A stretch of 48,978 nucleotides of DNA from Sedimentitalea sp042687825 (GTDB lineage: Bacteria; Pseudomonadota; Alphaproteobacteria; Rhodobacterales; Rhodobacteraceae): positions 1 through 48,978 of the forward strand of contig NZ_JBHUQE010000022.1 of assembly GCF_042687825.1 (NCBI RefSeq). Reading direction: 5' to 3'. Both the position numbers and the translations under genes were made by a program. A model generated the notes under the pieces. That model had not been told where the DNA came from. It saw only the letters and a list, made by a program, of their open reading frames with translations, and made no database searches. Shown piece after piece: positions 42,942 to 48,978 of the stretch. Position 1 is the stretch's first letter. Each line of letters begins with the position of its first letter.

Positions 42942-43717
42942 CGGTTTGCGTCCAGTTCGGCGCGAAAGGTTTCATAGTCCCGGATGTAATCGGCGTTGTC
43001 ATAGGCATGCGAGGCAAAGACGAACAGCACCGCGTCACGGGTATAGTCATATTGCGTGCCCCAGATCATCGGCGGCAGGTAAAGGCCGATATCGGGACGC
43101 GACAGCACCACCTCCTGGCGGTTCTCGCCATCGTCCAGCAGCGCCCGGCACGAGCCGCGCATGCAGATCAGGAACTGGTGGCATTCGCGATGCGCATGTT
43201 CGCCGCGCAGCTTTTCCGAGGGCACGTCATAGACCGCGAAATAGCGTTTCGGCAGAAACGGCAGGTCGCGGTCGATCTCGCCGACGGTCAGGTTGCCGCG
43301 GCTGGCTTCGAGCACCTGCGGCATCCGGTAGACCGCGGCATGGCCGACATCCAGCGGGATGATTTCGGCCTTTGCGCGGTTGCTGTCGGCCCCCGGGCCG
43401 CCGCCGGTGAATGTCGTGATGTCCTGGGGCAGGGCGGTGGTATAGCCGACGACCTGCGCCGGGTTGCCCTCGGCAATGGCGTTGGGCGGAATGGCGTTCA
43501 GCACCACCGCGCCGTCGCGGATGCGGGCGCCGCGGCCGATCTCGACCCCGGCGGCGATCACCGCCCCGGCGCCGATTTCGGCCCCGGCGCGCAGGATGAT
43601 CGGTTGCGCCGGTGTGTCGCCCAGGACCGCGCCGCGGCCGATCCGCACGTTTTCCTCGAGCCGGACATTCTGGCCGTGGCTGACATCCGGTCCGATGTCG
43701 GTTGCTGTCTGGTTCAT
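42938..43717 (-). CDS. WxcM/FdtA-like bifunctional ketoisomerase and hexapeptide acyltransferase
   Basis: 259 residues. The first ~95 are left-handed beta-helix hexapeptide repeats (VRIGRGAVLG, GAEIGAGAVIAAGVEIGRGARI), an acyltransferase-type fold ending in GNPAQVVGY. Residues ~115-259 are the FdtA/QdtA/WxcM cupin: YFAVYDVPSEKLRGEHAHRECHQFLIC and PDIGLYLPPMIWGTQYDYT. The cupin isomerises dTDP-4-keto-6-deoxyglucose to a 3-keto sugar. The aminotransferase at 44709 would aminate that, and the hexapeptide domain could acylate the new amine. Bifunctional proteins of this order are known (FdtD, WxcM). The gene order and coupling support that route, which needs RmlA and RmlB from 35701-38466. Confidence 0.88.
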   Translation of the reverse strand: MNQTATDIGPDVSHGQNVRLEENVRIGRGAVLGDTPAQPIILRAGAEIGAGAVIAAGVEIGRGARIRDGAVVLNAIPPNAIAEGNPAQVVGYTTALPQDITTFTGGGPGADSNRAKAEIIPLDVGHAAVYRMPQVLEASRGNLTVGEIDRDLPFLPKRYFAVYDVPSEKLRGEHAHRECHQFLICMRGSCRALLDDGENRQEVVLSRPDIGLYLPPMIWGTQYDYTRDAVLFVFASHAYDNADYIRDYETFRAELDANR

Positions 43718-44709
43718 CCGGCGCCTCCTGCGGAAACGGCTGTGGCATCCGCCGGGTCCGTGGCGGCCGGGGCGGCCGGGGCACCGGGAAATTTCTGCGA
43801 GGACATGACGATATGCAGCGGCCGCCCCTTGGTGTTTTCAAAGACGCGCCACAGATAGATGCCCAGCACCCCCAGAGACAACAGCTGCAGCGTGCTGAAG
43901 AACAGGATCACCAGCATCGTTGCGGCATAGCCCGGCACGTCGATCTGCCCCAAAATGGCACTGAGAAACACCACCAGCCCCAGCACGATGCTGATCGCCA
44001 GCCCGCCGAATCCCAGGATCAGCAGCAGCGAAATCGGCAGATCCGAAAAGCTGAAGATGCTGTCCTGCATGTATTTCCACTTTTTCACAAAGGTCCAGGA
44101 CGAGGTGCCGATCTCGCGGTCGGCGCGGTCATAGGGCAGCCCCTTGCGGCGAAAGCCGATCCAGAACAAGAGCCCCACCAGCGAGCTGTTGCGTTCGGTC
44201 AGCCCCAGGATCTGGTCGCGCACCGCCGCCGTGATGCCAAAGGTGTCGACCCCGCCCTTGGGGATGTCCGGGGCGACGAAGCGCCGGTAGGCGCCCCAGA
44301 ACAGCGACGAGGCGACGCGCGTGTGCCAGGGGTCGCCGCGGCGCTGGCGCAGGCCATAGACCACGTCGCATTCATCCGCCGCCAGGGCCTGTTGCATGCC
44401 GATGACCAGCTCGGGCGGCTCCTGCAGGTCGGCGGCCATCACCGCCATGTTGTCGCCCTGCGCCCGTTCCAGCCCGGCGCGGATCGCCGCCAGCGAGCCG
44501 AAATTGCGCGACAGGGCGATCAGTTGCGCATTGAGCCCGGTGGCGGGCAGGGCGTCCCGCAGCACCGGATAGGACCGGTCCGGGCTGCCATCGACGACAA
44601 AGATCACCTCGAAGGTGTCATCGATCCGGTCGCGCAGATTCTGCACCGCGTCCAGCAGCGGCGGGATATTGGCCTCGTTCTTGTAGACCGGGATGATCAG
44701 GGAAAACAT
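43714..44709 (-). CDS. GtrB-like polyprenyl-phosphate glycosyltransferase
   Basis: 331 residues from the ATG at 44709, which shares bases with the upstream stop (TGATG). The N-terminal GT2 domain has FSLIIPVYKNEANIPPLL, FVVDGSPDRS, LSRNFGSLAAIRAGLERA and VMAADLQEPPE (DxD-type). RYSF-like SSWTFVKKWKYMQDSIFSFS leads into two C-terminal membrane segments (~225-255 and ~262-295). This is the DPM1/GtrB/YfdH architecture, which loads a sugar onto undecaprenyl phosphate at the cytoplasmic face. Its likely donor is the dTDP-aminosugar made by its neighbours. The tail is Ala/Pro-rich. Confidence 0.9.
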   Translation of the reverse strand: MFSLIIPVYKNEANIPPLLDAVQNLRDRIDDTFEVIFVVDGSPDRSYPVLRDALPATGLNAQLIALSRNFGSLAAIRAGLERAQGDNMAVMAADLQEPPELVIGMQQALAADECDVVYGLRQRRGDPWHTRVASSLFWGAYRRFVAPDIPKGGVDTFGITAAVRDQILGLTERNSSLVGLLFWIGFRRKGLPYDRADREIGTSSWTFVKKWKYMQDSIFSFSDLPISLLLILGFGGLAISIVLGLVVFLSAILGQIDVPGYAATMLVILFFSTLQLLSLGVLGIYLWRVFENTKGRPLHIVMSSQKFPGAPAAPAATDPADATAVSAGGAG

Positions 44710-45827
44710 CAGCCGCCCCACGCCTTGACCGTCGCCACCACATGATCCCGCTCGGCATCCGTCAGATAGGGATGGATCGGCAGCGACACCTCGCCGGTGG
44801 CAAAGCGCCGGGCCCGGGTCAGGTCGCCATGCACAATCGGCGCGCCGCGGTCGGTCATCGCTGTCTGGTCGGGGATCAGCACCGGGTAATGCAGCCCGCC
44901 CTGGATGCCGTTCCGTTTCAGGTGGTCGAGAAAGGCGTCGCGGCGCGTCGGCGCCACCAGGACCGGAAACAGATGCCAGCCCGCGCCCTCGGGGTCGGGA
45001 CCGGGCAGCAGGGTCACATGCGGCGTGTCGATGCCCGCCAGATAGGCTGCCGCGATCGCCCGGCGCCGCGCCAGCCAGGTGTCGAGCCGCGGCAGAAAGG
45101 CGTGGCGCAGGGTGGCGGCGTGCAGCTCGTCGAGCCGGCTGTTCAGCCCGATCACCGCGTGCACATAGCGTTCGGTCTGGCCGTAATTGCGGATCGAGCG
45201 CGCCAGCCTGTCCATGTCGGCGGTGGCGGGCAGCAAGGCGCCGCCATCGCCGATCGCGCCCAGATTCTTGGTCGGGTAAAAGCTGAAGGCCACCGCATGA
45301 CCGTCCGCCCCGACGCCGCGGCCGTCGCGGCGCGCGCCGATCGCCTGGGCGGCGTCCTCGATCAGCGCGATGCCCTGCGCCGCCGCCAGCGCGGTCAGGC
45401 GCGGCATGTCGGCGAGATGGCCGTAAAGATGCACCGGGATCATCGCGCGGATGCCCGGATCGGCGGCCAGCGCGGCGGCGGCGGCGGCGGGGTCCAGCAG
45501 CCCGTGTTCATCGGTGTCGCAATAGACCGGCTCGGCCCCGGCGCGCAGGATCGCCAGCCCGGTGGCAAAGGCGCTGAGCGGCGTGGTCAGCACCCGGTCG
45601 CCGGGCCCGATGCCGGCGGCGCGCAGCGCGATTTCCAGCGCATCCATGCCGTTGCCGCAGCCCACGGCCGTCTCGCGGCCGCACCAGGCGGCCAGAGCCG
45701 CCTCGAAATCCGCGACCTGCCGGCCCAGAACGTACCAGCCGCTGGACCCGACCTCGGTCACGGCGGCGGTGTAGTCATCTTTGCAATCCGCCCAGAGGCG
45801 GTCGAATCTGTTCGCGGAAACGTCCAT
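44709..45827 (-). CDS. PLP sugar aminotransferase, FdtB-like (DegT/DnrJ/EryC1/StrS)
   Basis: 372 residues. GRQVADFEAALAAWCGRETAVGCGNGMDALEIAL opens the fold, LIEDAAQAIGAR is the PLP-ring segment, and SFYPTKNLGAIGDGGAL contains the Schiff-base Lys. LNSRLDELHAATL and HYPVLIPDQTA follow. Members of this group aminate dTDP-3-keto or 4-keto deoxysugars. The neighbouring FdtA-like cupin points to a dTDP-3-amino-3,6-dideoxyhexose (Fuc3N or Qui3N type). First gene of the leftward cassette; its start faces an AT-rich 233-bp gap. Confidence 0.93.
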   Translation of the reverse strand: MDVSANRFDRLWADCKDDYTAAVTEVGSSGWYVLGRQVADFEAALAAWCGRETAVGCGNGMDALEIALRAAGIGPGDRVLTTPLSAFATGLAILRAGAEPVYCDTDEHGLLDPAAAAAALAADPGIRAMIPVHLYGHLADMPRLTALAAAQGIALIEDAAQAIGARRDGRGVGADGHAVAFSFYPTKNLGAIGDGGALLPATADMDRLARSIRNYGQTERYVHAVIGLNSRLDELHAATLRHAFLPRLDTWLARRRAIAAAYLAGIDTPHVTLLPGPDPEGAGWHLFPVLVAPTRRDAFLDHLKRNGIQGGLHYPVLIPDQTAMTDRGAPIVHGDLTRARRFATGEVSLPIHPYLTDAERDHVVATVKAWGG

Positions 45828-46060
45828 AAGGCCCTACATAACAAACCAAACCCGACAGGCATATATGTCGCCAAAAGTGTTGGTTTTAAGACATTTAGCG
45901 TGCCACATGGAGGCTTTTAGCATACGCAGGGCGGCCGGTATCGGCAATAGGGCACGTGCCGGTATCCGGTGCGGGGGGCGCTGGCGCGCGCGCCCTGTGG
46001 CGCACGCGCATCGGTGAGGGCTGCCGGGGCTCTGTTGAACCCCGGACGGGGGCGGAGTTG
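45828..46060. promoter_or_regulatory. AT-rich promoter region with inverted repeat and hairpin
   Basis: This gap lies upstream of the aminotransferase cassette and downstream of the beta-helix gene, both leftward. The half nearest 45830-45925 is AT-rich and likely holds the cassette promoter. An inverted repeat CGACA-N8-TGTCG at 45853-45870, 26 bp before the start, could be an operator. At 46024-46045 a CCGGGG ... CCCCGG hairpin with a 10-nt loop lies just after the beta-helix stop and may be its terminator. Confidence 0.45.
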
Positions 46061-48978
46061 TCAGAAGAACCAGTGGTCCTGAGAGAAATCGTCCCCCGCA
46101 GAGCCCCCGGCCGACCCGATGCTGTCGGTCACCGGATCGGTCACCGGCTCAGTCGGGGCCGGCGCGCTGGCCGCGGCGGTGTCGTCAACGGTGCTGGTCG
46201 TGTTCTGACCGCCGCCGGCGCTGAGCGTCAGCAGCACCGTGTCGGTGCCGTGATCGACCACCAGATCGGCGCTCAGATCGCTGCCCAGCCCGACGAACTT
46301 GATCTCGTCCAGCTGGCCCAGCAATTCGTCCACCGCGATCAGGGTGTGCGATCCGGCGCCGCCGGAATAGTCCGACAGATCGACCTGCAGCGTGCCGTCC
46401 AGCGTGACGCTGGAATGGACCGGGCTGCCGGTCTGGTCCCAGGCGCCCGAGCGGAATTCCTCGATGGTCGAGAAGCCGCCGGCATCGCCCTTGAAGGTCA
46501 GCGTGCCGCCGGCCTGCATCTGCAGCTTGGCGGTGCCGCTGTTGGCCCCGTCAAACCCGATGCGCGCATCCGAGCCGTCGACGGTCAGCTGGCTGCCATC
46601 GGTGAGCGTATAGCTGCCGCCCGAGGTGGCCAGCAGGGTCTGCCCGTCACTGGCCTGCATCAGGGTCTTGCCGGTGACATTGCCGGTATTGGCAAAGCGG
46701 CCGCCATCCACATCGATCTGCAATTGCTGGGCGCCGGCATAGCCGTCGGTCCAGAACTGGCCACCATTGACGGTCTGGATCAGACCCTTTGCCCCGCTTG
46801 TGGACAGCGTGCCGTCGACCGTGAGCTTGCCGTGATTGACATGGAGATCGCCGCCGCCCAGGTCGAGATTGCCCAGTTTCGTGGTGCCGCCATATTGCAC
46901 GTGATTGCCGCCCAGATCGACATTGTCGCCGGCATCGGGCAGTTCCTGGCTGTCCCAGTTGATGCGGTTGTCCCAGCGGATGCCGTCGGCGATCGCGTTC
47001 GGGATGAACCGATGCTCGGTCACGCTGCCATCGCCATTGGCGGCAACCCCGAACCCGGCCTGGAAATAGGCGATGATGTCATCGGCGGTGACCGAAGCCG
47101 TGCCGGCCAGAACCGCATCCATCATCTCGGTGATGGTGGCCTTGTCCTTGCCCAGCAGCGACGCGGCAAAGTTCTGGATCGTGGTGGCATCGGCGCGGGC
47201 GGTGTCGCTCACCTGGCCGTTGTCGGACACGTGATCCCAGACCTGGCCGCTGCCCAGCCAGTTGTAGATGATGGTGTCGTCATAGGCGATGCCGTTTTCC
47301 GACTGGAAGGCCGGGTGGGTCACGGTCTTGCCGGCCAGTTCGCCGGCATTGGCCGGGTCGGCCAGATGCGCGATGATGTTGTCCAGAAAGGCGGTGTCAT
47401 AGCCCCGGTCGGTCAGGCCCAGCGTCAGCCCGCCCATGGAGGGGCTCAGCTTGTGCGCCCCCGAGGTGATCAGGTTGTCGGCAAAGAAGCTGTAATTGCC
47501 GATCGGGCCGGCCCCGGCATGGTCGCCGCCAAGCGCGTCCACGGCGGCATTGTTGTCGACAAAGACATTGTCCTCGATAAAAGCGCCGCCACGGAACTGG
47601 GCCCCGTAAGAGGCCCCCTGCGAGACGATATTGTCGCGGAAGGTGACATCGGTAGTGTCGTTCTGGAAATAGACATTGTGGCTGAACATGTTGGGCGGCA
47701 TGCCGCCCAGGGTCGAATTGTCCATGCGATAATCGTCTTCCCAGCCGGTGTGGTGGAAGATGTTGTTTTCCATCAGCACGCCATCGGTGACCCCGATATA
47801 GGCTGCGGTGATCGTGCCCGACCATTCGGGACCGGCGGGTTTTTCGACGGTGATATGCGACAGGTCGGAATCGCGCAGGGTGATGCCTTCCATGTATTGG
47901 AAGGCGACGCCCTGACCGGTGAATTCACTGTCATTGACGATGATGTTGCTGCCTTTCAGCCCCATGATGCCGCCCTTCGGCGCCAGGCCATCGAACACGA
48001 TATTGTCGCTGTCCAGCTGAAAGATCCGAATCTGGTCGGTCAGGACCGGGCGCGCGCCGCTGCCCCAGGACGAGATATAGATCGGCTGCAGCGGGCTTTC
48101 GCCCGAGGTGCCGGCGGTGATCAGACGGCCGGTGTTTTCATAGGTATAGCCCTTTTCGAACATGAGCCAGTTCGAGGAAACGACCGGTTCGGCCTGGACC
48201 GGATGCAGCGCATACCACAGATCCATGCCGATATCGGTGGCCAGCGCCTTGCCTTCGGACCCGCCATATTCCGGGTGGTCGCGCAGCCATTGGCCGGTGA
48301 TCGTGCTTTCGCTTACGTTTTCGCGCGCGGCGATGTCGGCCGCCGTCAGGGCGTTGCTGCTGCCCGAGACATAGACCTTGCGGTGATTGTCGCCGGTCTC
48401 GATGACCAGATCGCCCTGGGCATCGGTTTCCAGCATGTAATGCTTGCCTTCGCCCCAGCCGGCCTTCTGGTCGGGGGCAGAGACGTTCAGCGCCGCGCTG
48501 CGGGCTTCGGTGGTCCCATTGGCATAGGTGATCTTGAAATCGAACGCGAGCGCCCCGCTGTAATCGCTGCCCGACAGGACCAGGGCCAGCGAGTTGTCGG
48601 GATTGACCGTGACATTGCCCTGCGCGGGGCCATTGGTGATCTGGATCGAGGCGATGTCCTGCGTGGCATCGACGGTGAACACCGTCACCCGGCCGCCATC
48701 GACCGCGACGGTTGCGCCCGGGGCCAGGGCCACCGGGGCGGTCTGATCGCCGGTCCCGCCATCGTCGGTCGAGGGCGGCGGCGTGGTGGTGTCGGTCTGG
48801 TCCCCCACCGATCCGGTCCCGCCATCGTCGGTCGAGGGCGGCGTGGTGGTGTCGGTCTGGTCCCCCACCGATCCGGTCCCGCCATCGTCGGTCGAGGGCG
48901 GCGGCGTGGTGGTGTCGGTCTGGTCCCCCACCGATCCGGTTCCGCCATCATCGCTGGGCGGCGGCGTGGTGGTGTCGG
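46061..48978 (-). CDS. Secreted parallel beta-helix protein, polysaccharide-lyase-like (5' end outside window)
   Basis: The frame is open from the right edge to the stop at 46061 (~972 codons visible); the GTG at 48931 is inside a repeat and is not a convincing start. The visible N-terminal part is an Asp/Thr/Pro/Gly linker repeat, then an Ig-like segment (~PVALAPGATVAVDGGRVTVFTV). Next comes a right-handed parallel beta-helix (IVFDGLAPKGGIMGLKGSNIIVNDSEFTG, VLMENNIFHHTGW, NVYFQNDTTDVTFRDNIVSQ), as in pectate-lyase-like enzymes. After it come autotransporter-like GGxL/LDLGGGDLHV repeats. The acidic-aromatic end DDFSQDHWFF resembles type I secretion C-termini in this group. I infer an extracellular EPS-binding or EPS-cleaving protein; catalytic residues are not evident. 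Confidence 0.78.
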   Translation of the reverse strand, partial: DTTTPPPSDDGGTGSVGDQTDTTTPPPSTDDGGTGSVGDQTDTTTPPSTDDGGTGSVGDQTDTTTPPPSTDDGGTGDQTAPVALAPGATVAVDGGRVTVFTVDATQDIASIQITNGPAQGNVTVNPDNSLALVLSGSDYSGALAFDFKITYANGTTEARSAALNVSAPDQKAGWGEGKHYMLETDAQGDLVIETGDNHRKVYVSGSSNALTAADIAARENVSESTITGQWLRDHPEYGGSEGKALATDIGMDLWYALHPVQAEPVVSSNWLMFEKGYTYENTGRLITAGTSGESPLQPIYISSWGSGARPVLTDQIRIFQLDSDNIVFDGLAPKGGIMGLKGSNIIVNDSEFTGQGVAFQYMEGITLRDSDLSHITVEKPAGPEWSGTITAAYIGVTDGVLMENNIFHHTGWEDDYRMDNSTLGGMPPNMFSHNVYFQNDTTDVTFRDNIVSQGASYGAQFRGGAFIEDNVFVDNNAAVDALGGDHAGAGPIGNYSFFADNLITSGAHKLSPSMGGLTLGLTDRGYDTAFLDNIIAHLADPANAGELAGKTVTHPAFQSENGIAYDDTIIYNWLGSGQVWDHVSDNGQVSDTARADATTIQNFAASLLGKDKATITEMMDAVLAGTASVTADDIIAYFQAGFGVAANGDGSVTEHRFIPNAIADGIRWDNRINWDSQELPDAGDNVDLGGNHVQYGGTTKLGNLDLGGGDLHVNHGKLTVDGTLSTSGAKGLIQTVNGGQFWTDGYAGAQQLQIDVDGGRFANTGNVTGKTLMQASDGQTLLATSGGSYTLTDGSQLTVDGSDARIGFDGANSGTAKLQMQAGGTLTFKGDAGGFSTIEEFRSGAWDQTGSPVHSSVTLDGTLQVDLSDYSGGAGSHTLIAVDELLGQLDEIKFVGLGSDLSADLVVDHGTDTVLLTLSAGGGQNTTSTVDDTAAASAPAPTEPVTDPVTDSIGSAGGSAGDDFSQDHWFF
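48757..48978 (-). repeat. 60/63-bp tandem repeat encoding an Asp-Thr-Pro-Gly linker
   Basis: At least three units of 60 or 63 bp run to the window edge. Each encodes GSVGDQTDTTTPP(P)STDDGGT. The units differ only by an extra Pro codon and by a few synonymous or near-synonymous changes in the outermost copy. This is a flexible acidic linker prone to copy-number change; the full count lies outside the window. Confidence 0.9.

Noticed and set aside
48757..48978. 60/63-bp repeats at the right edge as CRISPR or noncoding satellite
   Set aside because: They preserve one reading frame and encode a Thr/Pro/Asp linker; there are no unique spacers.

Overview
The window is about 49 kb of GC-rich DNA that reads as part of a large plasmid from an alphaproteobacterium of the Rhodobacterales (Roseobacter/Paracoccus-like). 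The evidence is a RepA-type initiator (RPA family) divergent from a parAB pair, a Rhodobacteraceae-style intergenic repeat, and a dense set of exopolysaccharide (EPS) genes. RepA-type Rhodobacterales replicons that carry a dTDP-rhamnose operon beside the replication module are known as 'biofilm plasmids', and this layout matches that description. I saw no tRNA, rRNA or CRISPR array.

Layout. 1-2158 (-): a secreted clan-A-like glycoside hydrolase with RTX repeats, cut by the left edge. 2577-7905: a DUF2793 protein, ManC, a sulfotransferase, GDP-fucose synthase and a small orphan protein. 7902-13050: a second sulfotransferase and a coupled three-gene glycosyltransferase operon. 13051-19072 (-): a tightly coupled operon of a GT10-like fucosyltransferase, Gmd, two coiled-coil proteins (one FkbM-like) and two sulfotransferases. 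19277-20847 (+): a second small orphan protein coupled to a GT2. 20848-22098: decayed DNA with a tyrosine-recombinase relic. 22099-30510: a galactofuranose module (Glf, GlfT2-like and GlfT1-like transferases, a fifth sulfotransferase) interleaved with a KpsM/KpsT/KpsE exporter. 30640-34709: the replicon (parS-like sites, parB, parA, origin repeats, repA). 35142-38466 (+): rmlCBDA. 38473-40993 (+): an MBOAT O-acyltransferase with an SGNH-like partner. 40984-45827 (-): a coupled five-gene cassette resembling a gtrABC glycosylation system with its own amino-sugar genes. 46061-48978 (-): a secreted parallel beta-helix protein, cut by the right edge.

How the genes fit together (inference). ManC, Gmd and Fcl would supply GDP-mannose and GDP-fucose. 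Glf would supply UDP-galactofuranose. RmlABCD would supply dTDP-rhamnose, and RmlA/RmlB plus the FdtA/WxcM-like and FdtB-like proteins would supply a dTDP-3-(acyl)amino-3,6-dideoxyhexose. Cytoplasmic glycosyltransferases would build a chain carrying galactofuranose and fucose. Five sulfotransferases would sulfate it, and KpsMTE would export it by the ABC route. In the periplasm the Gtr-like cassette and the MBOAT/SGNH pair could add side sugars and acyl groups. The two secreted proteins at the edges look like enzymes that bind, trim or remodel the polymer. The predicted product is a sulfated, fucose- and galactofuranose-containing, plasmid-encoded EPS. Outer-membrane export, PAPS synthesis and type I secretion genes are not in the window.
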